64,000 nucleotides of DNA from Bacteroidales bacterium (GTDB lineage: Bacteria > Bacteroidota > Bacteroidia > Bacteroidales > VadinHA17), in assembly GCA_003157015.1 (NCBI GenBank), contig PMIJ01000211.1:1-64000 (forward strand), in the 5' to 3' direction. The translations under genes were made by a program, and so were the position numbers. Under the pieces are notes generated by a model that did not search any database, had not been told where the DNA came from, and worked only from the letters and a program-made list of their open reading frames with translations. Shown one piece after another: positions 38,524-51,752 of this stretch. The stretch's first letter is position 1, and each line of letters begins with the position of its first letter.

Positions 38524-38553
38524 CAAATTTACTACTTCTTTCACTTTATCAAA
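38524..38553 (-). promoter_or_regulatory. Candidate promoter of the GH27 gene
   Basis: On the minus strand, TTTG at 38553-38550 and TAAATTTG at 38531-38524 are separated by 18 bases, close to the Bacteroidota -33/-7 arrangement. The -7 box is about 40 bases before the ATG. Confidence 0.5.
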
Positions 38554-38600
38554 AAAAAACTTTGATTTAATGAAAAACTTGCTAAGAATTTAAAAATAAT

Positions 38601-38729
38601 GATTTTCTTCGTTTACCCCATCCCCAAGGGGAGCGAAGAACCGAGTCCCGATTTATCGGGACAAGCCCGACGCAGTCAAAATCAATTTACTCCCCCCGGG
38701 GAAGGGGTAAACAAATTGATTTTCAAGCG
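38601..38729. repeat. Structured dispersed repeat, copy 1 of 3
   Basis: It begins GATTTTCTTCGTTTACCCC and ends with GGGGTAAAC, AAATTGATTTTCAAGCG. Inside are a TTCTTCG...CCCCAAGGGG...CGAAGAA hairpin, TCCCGATTTATCGGGA, and AGTCAAAATCAATTTAC. The same order of modules recurs at 53094-53232 and 58895-59063. It lies between GH27 and the permease gene, 42 bases before the latter. No ORF is inside. Confidence 0.85.
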
Positions 38730-38771
38730 ACATTTGTAAGATAGTTAAATTTGTTGATATAATCTGTTATT

Positions 38772-40241
38772 ATGCAGGAAGAAGACTACCTCCTTCAGAA
38801 ACGGGTAAATCTTTTTGACGGAATATCAATTGTTTCAGGAGCAATGATAGGATCAGGTATCTTCATTGTCAGTGCAGATATTGCCCGTAATGTAGGATCT
38901 CCCGGTTGGTTGATGATGGTCTGGATAATTACAGGTATTATAACACTTATTGGGGCCGTCAGTTACGGCGAACTGGCCTCGATGATGCCTCATGTCGGAG
39001 GCCAGTATGTTTACCTGAAGGAAGCTTATCATCCTCTAATCGGATTTTTATTTGGATGGACCACATTTCTTGTTATTGAGTGCGGAACAATTGCCGCAGT
39101 GGCTGTGGCATTTGCAAAATTTTCAGGCGTTCTGTTCCCCTGGGTTTCTGAAAAGAATATTCTGTTTCAGGCGGGCCCTCTGAAGATCAAAAGTACCATG
39201 ATAGTTGCTATAGGCATGATATCATTCCTGACATGGCTCAATACCAGGGGAATAGTTACAGGGAAGACGGTTCAGAATTTCTTCTCATCAACAAAGGTCA
39301 TCGCCCTTTTTGGATTTATAGCCATAGGTTTCCTTGCCACAAAAAATTTAAATTCATGGGAAATAAATAAAGAAGTTTTCTGGAAAGCAAGTCAGGTGGG
39401 CCCTGGTAACCATGTGATCCCTTTAGTTGGCTTTTCTCTGATTACTGCTATAGGAACGGCATTGGTTGGTTCATTATTTTCATCAGATGCATGGTATAGT
39501 GTCACTTATCTTTCAGGTGAAGTGGTAAATCCGAAAAGGAATGTTCCTCTTAGCCTCTTTTTCGGCGCCCTCATCGTTTCCGTAATGTATATTCTTACAA
39601 ATTATATCTACATTAAAATTCTTCCTCTGTCAGGCTCTCCCGGTGGTGCTGATGTTATATCCCGGGGAATCCAGTATGCTACAGACGACAGGGTTGCTAC
39701 GTCAGCAATGAGTGTTGTATTTGGAAATTATGCTGCCATCATAATGGCAATATTTATTATGATAAGTACATTTGGATGCAACAATGGCCTTATCATGACT
39801 GCTCCTCGCGTTTATTACGCAATGGCAAAAGATGGTCTCTTTTTCAGAAAAGCAGGAGAATTAAATAAAAATGGAGTTCCCGGTTTTGCAATTGTTGTTC
39901 AGGGAGTATGGTCAGTACTTCTTTGTTTGTCAGGCACATATGGAAATCTTCTTGATTACGTTATCTTTGCAGTTTTAATCTTTTTCACTTTAACTATTCT
40001 TGCGATATTTATATTAAGGGTAAAACGGCCTGATATTCCTCGGCCATATAAAGCAATTGGTTATCCGGTCGTACCTTCAATTTATATTTTAGTCACGGTA
40101 ACAATAATGGTAATCCTCTTGATTTATAAACCCGATTATACTTTTCCGGGACTGGGGATTGTAATTCTTGGCATTCCTGTATTCTACCTATGGAGGAAAT
40201 TCAATAAGAATCCGAAATCAGAGACAGAAGTGTACCTTTAA
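38772..40241 (+). CDS. APC-superfamily amino acid permease
   Basis: A 489-residue inner-membrane protein with about 12 hydrophobic segments. APC signature: LFDGISIVSGAMIGSGIFIVSA in helix 1 with the unwound GSGIF, GAVSYGELASMMPHVGGQY in helices 2-3, and SDAWYSVTYLSGEVVNPKRN after helix 6. These point to the LAT/AAT group of amino acid exchangers. The exact amino acid cannot be read. It does not belong to the sugar operons; a structured repeat precedes it. The next gene, an RNA methyltransferase, follows after 67 bases with a short repeat in the gap. Confidence 0.88.
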   Translation: MQEEDYLLQKRVNLFDGISIVSGAMIGSGIFIVSADIARNVGSPGWLMMVWIITGIITLIGAVSYGELASMMPHVGGQYVYLKEAYHPLIGFLFGWTTFLVIECGTIAAVAVAFAKFSGVLFPWVSEKNILFQAGPLKIKSTMIVAIGMISFLTWLNTRGIVTGKTVQNFFSSTKVIALFGFIAIGFLATKNLNSWEINKEVFWKASQVGPGNHVIPLVGFSLITAIGTALVGSLFSSDAWYSVTYLSGEVVNPKRNVPLSLFFGALIVSVMYILTNYIYIKILPLSGSPGGADVISRGIQYATDDRVATSAMSVVFGNYAAIIMAIFIMISTFGCNNGLIMTAPRVYYAMAKDGLFFRKAGELNKNGVPGFAIVVQGVWSVLLCLSGTYGNLLDYVIFAVLIFFTLTILAIFILRVKRPDIPRPYKAIGYPVVPSIYILVTVTIMVILLIYKPDYTFPGLGIVILGIPVFYLWRKFNKNPKSETEVYL

Positions 40242-40249
40242 TATCATTT

Positions 40250-40282
40250 TGTGCCTCCTCTGTGACACTCTGTGTAACTATT
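40250..40282. repeat. Short 'ctctgtg' family repeat fragment
   Basis: GTGCCTCCTCTGTGACACTCTGTGTAAC resembles one arm of the inverted repeats at 2008-2098 and 12401-12493. A second arm is missing. A similar fragment (CCTTTGTGGCACTTTGTGAA) lies at 41709-41728, before the radical SAM gene. Confidence 0.5.
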
Positions 40283-40308
40283 TATTTTGAAAATTTTACA
40301 GTTGTATT

Positions 40309-41691
40309 ATGTTCCCGGAAGATTTTATAAAGAGACTGAAAAATCAAAAATATATTGATGCAAAAGCGCTTGTAAAAGCGCTGGAGGAACCATCTCCGGT
40401 CAGTATAAGAATTAATAAGTCAAAGTGGAGCAAAATACCGTTAAAAGCTGAACCTGTTTTGTGGTGCAGCAATGGGTATTATCTTGATAACAGGCCCTCT
40501 TATACACTCGATCCGCTCTTCCATTCAGGATGTTACTATCCACAGGAAGCCTCAGGCATGTTCCTCGAACAGGTAATTAGTCAAACCTCAGCTCTGCCAG
40601 GAAGTTTACGGGTGCTCGATCTGTGTGCGGCTCCAGGTGGGAAAAGCACTCATCTGTCAGATATTATCGGTCCTGACAATTTATTAGTCGCTAATGAACC
40701 AATAAGGTCAAGAGCTGCAGTTCTTGCTGAAACAATCACAAAATGGGGATTGGGTAATACCCTTGTAACCCAGAACGACCCGGCAGCGTTTGGAAGATTG
40801 CCAGGATTTTTCGATATTATTGTTGCTGATGCTCCCTGTTCCGGGGAGGGCATGTTCAGGGCTGAAACTGCTGTAAGGGAATGGTCAGTCGGAAATACTG
40901 TTCATTGTTCAGAAAGACAGAAGAGAATATTAATGGATATCTGGCCAGCCCTGAAGGAGAATGGGCTACTGATTTATAGTACATGCACCTTTAATCCCGG
41001 GGAAAATGAAGAAAATATAAAATGGTTAATCAGTAAGAAAGAGGCTGAATGCGTCAAATTGGATGTTTCAGGTTTTAAGGGAATTGCTGAAATCGATTTT
41101 GAAGGTATTTTCGGATATGGATTTTATCCGGACAAAGTGAATGGAGAAGGTTTCTTTATCTCGGTCATCCGAAAAACAGGCAGGCAGGAACAAACCAGGA
41201 TAAAAAGCCAGAGGAAACCCGAAGCCCGGCCCGATAAAAATGACCTGAATGTTGTATCTTTATGGACTCAATTTTCGAAAGAAAGTGTTTTCAAACGGGG
41301 AGATGAAGTTTTCGCTCTTCCATGTTCCAGGGATGTATACCATCATATTTATAGTAACCTTAAAATTATAAAAGCAGGGACAAAAGTGTTTGCAATTAAA
41401 AACAAAGATTACCTGGCATCGCATGATCTTGCGTTATCGATTGCTTTAAAAACTGATTGTTTCCCCTCTAATGAAATAAGTCTTTCTGACTCTCTGGCAT
41501 TTATGCGAAGAGATAACCTCATTCTAAATGATGCCGCAAAGGGATGGAACATTTTGACCTATAAGGGTGTAAACCTGGGTTTCGTAAACAACATCGGAAC
41601 AAGAGTGAATAACTATTTTCCCGTGGAATGGCGTATTAGGATGAATCTTCCTGAACCAGGGAAAGAGAATATTATTACTTGGGAGCTTTAG
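40309..41691 (+). CDS. RsmF-like RNA (cytosine-C5) methyltransferase
   Basis: A 460-residue NOL1/NOP2/Sun-family enzyme that methylates cytosine C5 in rRNA or tRNA with S-adenosylmethionine. The SAM site is VLDLCAAPGGKSTHL (about residue 100). The two catalytic cysteines lie in ADAPCSGEGMFR and YSTCTFNPGENEENI. The N-terminal domain has SIRINKSK, and the C-terminal extension (about 300-460) resembles the RsmF PUA-like tail, with ALPCSRDVYH and GVNLGFVNN. The 16S m5C1407 position is the known RsmF target; whether this homologue has the same target is inference. Confidence 0.9.
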   Translation: MFPEDFIKRLKNQKYIDAKALVKALEEPSPVSIRINKSKWSKIPLKAEPVLWCSNGYYLDNRPSYTLDPLFHSGCYYPQEASGMFLEQVISQTSALPGSLRVLDLCAAPGGKSTHLSDIIGPDNLLVANEPIRSRAAVLAETITKWGLGNTLVTQNDPAAFGRLPGFFDIIVADAPCSGEGMFRAETAVREWSVGNTVHCSERQKRILMDIWPALKENGLLIYSTCTFNPGENEENIKWLISKKEAECVKLDVSGFKGIAEIDFEGIFGYGFYPDKVNGEGFFISVIRKTGRQEQTRIKSQRKPEARPDKNDLNVVSLWTQFSKESVFKRGDEVFALPCSRDVYHHIYSNLKIIKAGTKVFAIKNKDYLASHDLALSIALKTDCFPSNEISLSDSLAFMRRDNLILNDAAKGWNILTYKGVNLGFVNNIGTRVNNYFPVEWRIRMNLPEPGKENIITWEL

Positions 41692-41743
41692 AATATTTTA
41701 CTTTTTTCCTTTGTGGCACTTTGTGAATACTTATTAATAATAA

Positions 41744-42931
41744 ATGAAACAAACATTAAGTGATTTTCAGATATTTGCCAAACCCGTCGGCTCAACCTGC
41801 AATCTAAATTGTAAATATTGCTATTACCTGGAAAAGAAGAGCCTGTATAAGACGAAAGAGCATTTTCAGATGACTGACGTTATTCTTGAAAAATATATAA
41901 TACAACATATTGAAGCATCAACAGGAAATATTATAAGTTTTTCATGGCATGGCGGAGAACCCTTACTGGCAGGGATTGACTTTTACAGGAAAGTTATGAA
42001 ACTTCAGTCTGTTCACATACCTTCAGGTAAAACTATTCTGAATGGAATCCAGACCAATGGAACACTAATAGATGAAGAATGGTGCAGGTTTATTGCCGGG
42101 AATGGTTTTTTAGTCGGCTTAAGTATTGATGGTCCCTCTGATTTTCAGGATTTATTCAGGAGGACCAGGGATAATAAAGGAACATTCGAAAAGGTTAAAA
42201 GAGGGTATCAGTTTTTAAAGAGGTTTGGCGTAATCCCGGAAATACTTTGTGTAGTGAATGCTGAAAATGTTAAACATCCGCTCGTTATCTATGACTTTTT
42301 CAAAAAGATGGGAGCAAAATTTATAACTTTTCTTCCCCTTGTAATATTTGATAGCAATTCTGCTACAGGAGTGAGTTGCGAATCGGTCCCGCCTGAAGAA
42401 TTCGGACATTTTCTGAGTGAAGTTTTTGATGCCTGGGTTGAAAATGATATAGGTGAAATAAAAATCCAGATTTTTGAAGAAGCTGCCAGAACTGCTTTTA
42501 ATCAAGATCATACATTATGTATCTTTAAAGTAAACTGTGGCGGTGTGCCGGTCATTGAGCATAATGGTGATTTTTATTCCTGTGATCATTACGTTAACAA
42601 AGATTATTTGCTTGGTAATCTTAATGATCATTCTCTTACCTATTATCTTGAATGTGAAAGACAAAAACAATTCGGAAGAGCTAAATCTGTGAAGCTGCCT
42701 GAATATTGCCGGCAGTGTGAAGTACTGGCAATGTGCAACGGGGAATGTCCGAAAAACCGGTTCATTTTAACACCTGATGGAGAGACAGGATTAAACTACC
42801 TCTGCAAAGGGTACAAATATTTTTTCAACCATTGCCGCCCGTTTGTTGAAGCAATTGCCACAATGTGGAAAAATCAGAATGGCTTTTTACCTTATCCCAC
42901 TGCCCCCTTCTCCCAGGAGAGAAGGGAGTAA
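41744..42931 (+). CDS. Anaerobic sulfatase-maturating enzyme-like radical SAM/SPASM protein
   Basis: The 395 residues start with the radical SAM cluster motif CNLNCKYC (Cys19, Cys23, Cys26), preceded by FAKPVGSTC as in anSMEs. FSWHGGEPLLAG and GIQTNGTLID follow. The C-terminal SPASM cysteines are in GDFYSCDHYV, YCRQCEVLAMCNGECPKNRF and NYLCKGYK. The enzyme would oxidise Cys or Ser of a sulfatase to formylglycine. No sulfatase gene lies in this window, so its clients must be elsewhere. The last dozen residues (about YPTAPFSQERRE) are encoded by the palindromic repeat at 42886-42986, so the natural C-terminus was probably extended by repeat insertion. Confidence 0.88.
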   Translation: MKQTLSDFQIFAKPVGSTCNLNCKYCYYLEKKSLYKTKEHFQMTDVILEKYIIQHIEASTGNIISFSWHGGEPLLAGIDFYRKVMKLQSVHIPSGKTILNGIQTNGTLIDEEWCRFIAGNGFLVGLSIDGPSDFQDLFRRTRDNKGTFEKVKRGYQFLKRFGVIPEILCVVNAENVKHPLVIYDFFKKMGAKFITFLPLVIFDSNSATGVSCESVPPEEFGHFLSEVFDAWVENDIGEIKIQIFEEAARTAFNQDHTLCIFKVNCGGVPVIEHNGDFYSCDHYVNKDYLLGNLNDHSLTYYLECERQKQFGRAKSVKLPEYCRQCEVLAMCNGECPKNRFILTPDGETGLNYLCKGYKYFFNHCRPFVEAIATMWKNQNGFLPYPTAPFSQERRE

Positions 42932-42986
42932 TGCTCAGATTAGTAATCATATAGCCCCTCTATCTTGGAGGAGGGGTTGGGGAGAG
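42886..42986. repeat. GC-rich palindromic repeat overlapping the radical SAM gene 3' end
   Basis: It contains CCCCCTTCTCCCAGGAGAGAAGGGAG and later CCCCTCTATCTTGGAGGAGGGG hairpins, as in 11529-11624 and 15901-15981. The stop of the upstream gene (42931) falls inside. A further fragment (TTTGCGATCTTTG, CCTTTGCGAACTC) at 43024-43056 fills the rest of the gap. Confidence 0.65.
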
Positions 42987-43079
42987 ACTGATCTCAAGTA
43001 AGAGAAAAATCGTGTTGCAATTCTTTGCGATCTTTGTCTTAAACCTTTGCGAACTCTACGATTAGTGGATATCCTGTTT

Positions 43080-43940
43080 CTATTTCAGCTTTTCTTTAAA
43101 GAAAGCTATAGTCCTTGACCAGGCAAGTTTTGCCGCTTTCTCATTATATCGTTCAGGATTGGAATCGTTATTGAATGCATGGCCGGCTCCCTCGTAAATA
43201 AATATCTGGTATTCTTTTTTATATTTTTTCAAGGCTTCTTCAAATGCTGGTATTCCATCATCAATCCGCTGGTCATTCGCACCATAATGTGCCATCAGGG
43301 GGGCTTTTATTTTAGCTACATCATCTGCAGCAGGTTGCATTCCATAATACGGAACAGCAGCATCAAGTTCCGGAGAATTAACTGCCACCTGGTTTGTCAT
43401 TCCTCCTCCCCAGCAAAAACCCGTACATCCGACTTTCCCGGTAGAAAGAGGATTCGTTTTCAGAAATTTTACGGCTGCCACAAAATTATTGACCGTTTGT
43501 GACTGGTCAAGTCCGTGTATCATAGACATAGCTTTTTCCTGGTCATTTTCAGGTGTGCCTCCCAATTGGGATAAAGCATCAGGAGCCATTACAAGGAATC
43601 CTTCTTTTGCAATTCTTTTTGTAACATTCAGAATATGTGGATCCAGGCCCCATATTTCATGAATTACAATTATAGCCGGAAATTTATTGCCTTCCTTAGG
43701 ATGTGAGAGAAATGCTTTTATTTCTCCGGTTGCACCTGGGTATTTTATAAATTCTGACATAAGTTCAGGATCATCCTGAGTAGCACCGGAAGTCTTTAAA
43801 TTGTTGTATTCCAAAACAGGAAGCATCGCCATAGCGGCAGCTGTACTGCCGGCGACTATAGCAAGTTTTCTGACAAAATCGCGTCGATTCGTTCGTCCCT
43901 GCTTATAGTCAGCATAAAGAGTTGTGATTTTTTTATCCAT
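43080..43940 (-). CDS. Dienelactone hydrolase family protein, Tat-exported
   Basis: An alpha/beta hydrolase of 286 residues. A twin-arginine motif (TNRRDFVRKLAIVAGS) starts at about residue 17, so export by Tat is likely. The DLH catalytic triad is visible: Cys in GFCWGGGMTNQ, Asp in HYGANDQRID and His in GAGHAFNND. VIHEIWGLDPHI supplies the oxyanion region. Carboxymethylenebutenolidase is the named family activity, but exported Bacteroidota members probably hydrolyse other esters or lactones. It is convergent with the radical SAM gene and divergent from the mobA remnant. I see no operon partner. Confidence 0.88.
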   Translation of the reverse strand: MDKKITTLYADYKQGRTNRRDFVRKLAIVAGSTAAAMAMLPVLEYNNLKTSGATQDDPELMSEFIKYPGATGEIKAFLSHPKEGNKFPAIIVIHEIWGLDPHILNVTKRIAKEGFLVMAPDALSQLGGTPENDQEKAMSMIHGLDQSQTVNNFVAAVKFLKTNPLSTGKVGCTGFCWGGGMTNQVAVNSPELDAAVPYYGMQPAADDVAKIKAPLMAHYGANDQRIDDGIPAFEEALKKYKKEYQIFIYEGAGHAFNNDSNPERYNEKAAKLAWSRTIAFFKEKLK

Positions 43941-44145
43941 AATTGTCAGGTTAAAGATTTGTGAATTTTCTGAAACTGATGGGGGCTTGAATTATTTTTT
44001 ACTTTTGCTGAAGACTCTTATTATTGACTCTTCAAGTTACAGTTAAAACTGAAAATTTGCAAATAAAGTTATATAAAGCGAATACAGGTTTTGATAAGAA
44101 TGGTGGAAAATCAATATTGTTCTTATGATCCGGAATATTTAAGGT

Positions 44146-47897
<3,752 letters not shown>

Positions 47898-47900
47898 GTT

Positions 47901-48019
47901 TACTCTGTGGCTCTCAGTGTCTCCTCAGTGGTTCTCTGCGTAACAAAGGAAAGATCTGTCACAACTTGTCCCTATTTATCGGGAGAGTTACACGGAGAAG
48001 ACACAGAGTTACACAGAGA
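47901..48019. repeat. Long inverted repeat between convergent GH2 and serine hydrolase genes
   Basis: The left part (CTCTGTGGCTCTCAGTGTCTCC) and right part (GGAGAAGACACAGAGTTACACAGAG) are complementary around a spacer that includes GTCCCTATTTATCGGGA. It fills the whole gap between two stops and may end transcription from both sides. Confidence 0.65.
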
Positions 48020-48022
48020 TTA

Positions 48023-49542
48023 TCAGATCTTCCTGAAGTCCAGATTCCAGAAATGAAAGTCATTGCTGGGCAGATCAATTTTGAATCCTGTCACTTTACC
48101 GGCAGAATTAAAGCTGAAAGTGATAAGACCAAATGTCAGGAATTTGTCTTTAAAAACAACTTTAAATGTATCGTAATGCCAGTGTTCAAGTTCTCCTGTA
48201 AAAACAGTTTTTGCCGGTAAAAAAGTCAGAACCAGTTTACCTGAATCCAGTGAAACCTCAGCATCACCATAACTTTTGTCCCTGAAAATACCTGTATATC
48301 CTTCAGGGCTGAGAGATGGTTTTGTCCCCGTCACCCTGCTCGCGAGCCGTTGTTTTTCAGTGGTTTGTTCATAAGACTCAGACCGGGCCTTACTAGACGA
48401 ATATTCACCGATCCAATCAAACTCTCTTCCTTTTACAAGGATATCCATAATATCACCCCTGATAGCATTGTCTACAAACCCGTCATTCCCATTGTTCAAT
48501 ATTATTATAGAGATTTTCTGGTCAGGTATCATCGTTACTTTACTAATATATCCAGGCATACCTCCATCATGTTCAACAATTTTTTTGCCATTATAATCAT
48601 ATATAAACCATCCCAGGCCATACATGTAAAAATTAATTCCATGCTGTTTCTGCATATTGCTTGCCCCCAGAATTGTATGAGGTTCCATTATTCTTGTAAG
48701 TGAGGCTCTCGATATGATCCTTAGGCCTTTATACACCCCATCGTTCATGAGAAGCATGGTCCAGATGCTCAATTCATCAACATTTGAATAAATTGCTGCT
48801 GCCGGCTTGACGGCTTTGAATTTATATATACCAAGGACTTTGTTATTAAGATGACCAAATGCAATATCCTGATCCTTTGAGAGATCATCACTAGACGGAC
48901 GAGTCTGGAGCATACCAAGAGGTTTTAAAATCCTCGATTCAATGAACTCTGACCAGGGCAGCCCTGAAGCTTTCTCTACCGATCACCCGCAATCATGAAC
49001 ATAATATTCTGATAACCGAACTCAATTCCGAATCTCCTTGTAATTGGTTCATTACGCATCCTTTTCATAACTTCTTCATCGGTATATGAAGTATTATACC
49101 AGAGAAGGTCTCCATAAAAAGTGCCCAGGCCTGACCTGTGACAAAGCAAGTCCTCAATGGTCATCTCTTTTGTGATATAATCATCGGCAAGTTTAAACTC
49201 GGGGAAATAATCAACTACCTTATCGGTCCATTTAAGTTTACCTTCATCAACAAGGATCCCTATCGAAAGTGCAGTAAAGGCTTTTGAACATGATGCGATG
49301 TTAAAAAGCGATGTAGTGTTGACCGGTTTCCTGTATTCTGCATTACTGAATCCTATAGCTATATGATAAACGATTGCTGAGTCCTTCACGACTGCTACTG
49401 TCAGACCTGTTGGTTTAAAAACATCAAACGCTTTTTTTACAATATCATCTATTCTCGCCAGATCCTGATTGGATATCTGTGAATTAAGTATCGAAACCGA
49501 GATTAAAATGAAGAATGAAACAGAAGTAATGATTCTTTTCAT
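48023..49542 (-). pseudogene. Serine beta-lactamase-like hydrolase, broken by a one-base deletion
   Basis: Two frames make one protein of about 505 residues. The first (from 49542) has a signal peptide (about 1-21), the SxxK motif in NIASCSKAFTAL and YxN in GYQNIMF, then stops at IAGDR. The second frame continues from about 48978 with EKASGLPWSEFIESRIL, which is the expected next family sequence, and carries EHDGGMPGY (the third, HxG-type motif). Its C-terminal domain resembles DUF3471. Restoring one base near 48979-48981 (GATCGG to GATCGGG on the minus strand) would join them. It is a penicillin-binding-protein-like esterase or peptidase. Recent mutation and assembly error are both possible. 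Confidence 0.75.
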
Positions 49543-49674
49543 GTTTTTTATTTTAATTTATGCTTGATAACAGAGTACACCAAAAAATACAGAGTAACAC
49601 TCTTTGCAATCCCTACCAAGATATTTGATTCGATATAACTCCGTGTTAATCAGTGGTTAATTGATTACATTTTA

Positions 49675-50295
49675 TTACAATTCTTCATAAAAGTATGCCT
49701 CTTTCTTATCGAAATCATCCCAGGTATATATCTTTTTATATTTGTTGATATGATACAGATTTAGTAGTGCAAAATCGCCAGCACACATTGTTGCATGCGC
49801 GAAAAGAAAGACAGAAAGGCTCCATTTCCACAATCCCGGAAGAAGATATATAAGTAACATCAATCCGGTGCTGATAATAAAGAATGGAGTCCATGCCACT
49901 ATCATGAATTGAATTGGAGTTGCGACATATTTATCAGCTGTAACATAAAAAAGGTATTGTTTAAGATCCATACCAATCCTGATGTTTTTAGCTCCCGAAA
50001 CATAGTAGGGTACAATATGAAGTAATTCATGCACAGGAATGCATATTATCGGCAGAATAATCATCCCGATCGCAGAGTGAAAAAGAATATGAGTGAAGGG
50101 GAAGTTTCCTGCAATTTTTATCCTTATAAATACTGCAAGACACAGAAAAACGAGACAAAGAAACCAGTAGAGAAACATAAGAAATGATTTTTTCTTTAAG
50201 TACTCAAAAACAAACTGAATCAGGTTCGTATAAGGAATAGTCAGAAACAGTCTGAATTTTGCCTGATCGTTAATATCTTCAAGGGAAAAGGCCAT
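49675..50295 (-). CDS. DUF3267-type membrane protein, putative zincin
   Basis: 206 residues with about four hydrophobic segments. The motif PVHELLHIVPYY provides HExxH, the zinc-metallopeptidase pattern, at the end of a membrane segment; a conserved Asp in AGDFALLNLYHI could be a further ligand. This matches the DUF3267 family, membrane proteins of unknown role that resemble site-2 proteases. The first ATG is used. The gap to the serine hydrolase (49543-49674) holds AT-rich DNA with a few 'acagagtaacac' words, and I see no terminator. Confidence 0.7.
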   Translation of the reverse strand: MAFSLEDINDQAKFRLFLTIPYTNLIQFVFEYLKKKSFLMFLYWFLCLVFLCLAVFIRIKIAGNFPFTHILFHSAIGMIILPIICIPVHELLHIVPYYVSGAKNIRIGMDLKQYLFYVTADKYVATPIQFMIVAWTPFFIISTGLMLLIYLLPGLWKWSLSVFLFAHATMCAGDFALLNLYHINKYKKIYTWDDFDKKEAYFYEEL

Positions 50296-50392
50296 AGAAT
50301 TACTTTTGACAAATATACTTTTTTAACTATGTAATGCAAACCCGATTCCAGTTTTCCGCGTTTCCGGATGCTTTATAACGCCGAAGCCGATA

Positions 50393-51052
50393 ATGAGATA
50401 TGGCCCGGAATTTGATACATTTGCAGAAAATCTGTTTTTGAGATCTGTATCTGCAATATTGTTATTCTTCTTTTATGCTGCTGTTTCATCAGGACAGGTC
50501 GATTCATTGAAGCAGAAGAATGATACTCTGCAGGGGAAATCATACCTGCTGCAGAAAGTAAAAAGAAATGGAGAGACCTTACCGGAAGTAGAAATAAAGG
50601 AAGTGACAGTTTATGCGCATCCTCAGTTCGCAAAGAAAAGCGATTTTCGTAAATATGAAAGATTAGTTGAAAATCTGAAGAAGGTATATCCCTATGCTTT
50701 AATAGTCAGGAGCAAATTACAAAAGGTGAATGAGGATGTCAGTAAAATCAAAGATGAAAAGGAACGTAAAGAATATCTGAAAAAGGTGGAAAAGGAAGTT
50801 TTTGCAGATTATGAAGGAGACATACGGGATATGACTATCACACAGGGCCGGTTGCTCATTAAGCTGATTGACCGGGAGACTCAGAATACATCATACGTAC
50901 TTATAAAAGATTACCGTGGAAAATTTGCCGCCGCCTTCTGGCAGGGGATAGCCCGAATTTTCGGAACAAATCTGAAAGAAGAATATGATCCATACGGCGA
51001 GGATTCCCTGATCGAGATGATAATCCTGGAGATTGACGCCGGAAGGCTATAA
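50393..51052 (+). CDS. DUF4294 family protein, exported
   Basis: 219 residues with a hydrophobic segment LFLRSVSAILLFFFYAAVSSGQ after about 13 residues, which looks like a signal peptide with an over-long N-terminus. No ATG lies nearer, so a TTG or similar start near 50434 is possible. The mature part has LPEVEIKEVTVYAHPQF, YPYALIVRSKL, a charged helical region, and MTITQGRLLIKLIDRETQ. These fit DUF4294, a Bacteroidota-restricted family of unknown function. It lies 27 bases upstream of thpR. Confidence 0.75.
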   Translation: MRYGPEFDTFAENLFLRSVSAILLFFFYAAVSSGQVDSLKQKNDTLQGKSYLLQKVKRNGETLPEVEIKEVTVYAHPQFAKKSDFRKYERLVENLKKVYPYALIVRSKLQKVNEDVSKIKDEKERKEYLKKVEKEVFADYEGDIRDMTITQGRLLIKLIDRETQNTSYVLIKDYRGKFAAAFWQGIARIFGTNLKEEYDPYGEDSLIEMIILEIDAGRL

Positions 51053-51079
51053 GTAAAACCAGTTAACACATTCTATAGA

Positions 51080-51634
51080 ATGAAACGTCTTTTTATTGCG
51101 TTGAAAGTAGAACCTGGAGAATCTCTTTTGACCATGATATCGTCGTTTAAGTCTGGTCTGAATAAGGATAGTATCAAATGGACAAACCCCGGGAATATAC
51201 ATATTACGCTTGCCTTTCTTGGTGACACTGATGAAAAGATGATAATACCGTTGTGTTCTATGCTAAAAGAAAATTGCACCGGCTTCGGGGAATTTCAGCT
51301 TATTCTTAAAGGATCAGGTATTTTCAGAAATTTGAACGATCCGAGAATTATCTGGACCGGTATTGAAACCTCAGAAAGACTAATTCGCCTTAATGACATT
51401 ATCGTGAATGGTCTGAAGACAATCGACATTAAGCCTGACGATCGTCCTTTTAACCCTCATCTTACCCTGGGCCGTATAAAACATCTTAATAACAAGCCCG
51501 CGCTTAAAACCTTGATTGATAGGTTTAAAAGTATTGAATTTCAAATAATTCCTGTAACTGAAGTTATACTTTATGAAAGCATCCTCAGCCAGTCAGGACC
51601 CTTATATAAGACGGTATCATTTTTTAAACTTTAA
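51080..51634 (+). CDS. thpR: RNA 2',3'-cyclic phosphodiesterase (2H family)
   Basis: 184 residues with the two HxTx motifs of the 2H phosphoesterase superfamily: HITLAFLGD near residue 43 and HLTLGRIK near residue 131. The N-terminus KRLFIALKVEP is typical of ThpR/LigT. The enzyme opens 2',3'-cyclic phosphate ends of RNA to 2'-phosphate. It is cytosolic and probably co-transcribed with the DUF4294 gene upstream. Confidence 0.88.
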   Translation: MKRLFIALKVEPGESLLTMISSFKSGLNKDSIKWTNPGNIHITLAFLGDTDEKMIIPLCSMLKENCTGFGEFQLILKGSGIFRNLNDPRIIWTGIETSERLIRLNDIIVNGLKTIDIKPDDRPFNPHLTLGRIKHLNNKPALKTLIDRFKSIEFQIIPVTEVILYESILSQSGPLYKTVSFFKL

Positions 51635-51713
51635 CTTTTCTCCCCCCAGCTGTCTCTGAAGTGTTCATAAAGAAATGAGTGAAACTTCCTGTGTTATCTG
51701 TCTTCATTTTTTA

Positions 51714-51721
51714 TACTTTTG
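51714..51721 (+). promoter_or_regulatory. Candidate -7 promoter element of pcm
   Basis: TACTTTTG fits TAnnTTTG, 31 bases before the pcm start. No clear -33 partner was found. Confidence 0.35.
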
Positions 51722-51752
51722 TCGGAAATAAAATTTTGATTGGTGCGATCAT

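Noticed and set aside
48350-48703. 117-codon plus-strand ORF within the serine hydrolase region
   Set aside because: Antisense to conserved beta-lactamase-fold sequence; no independent support.
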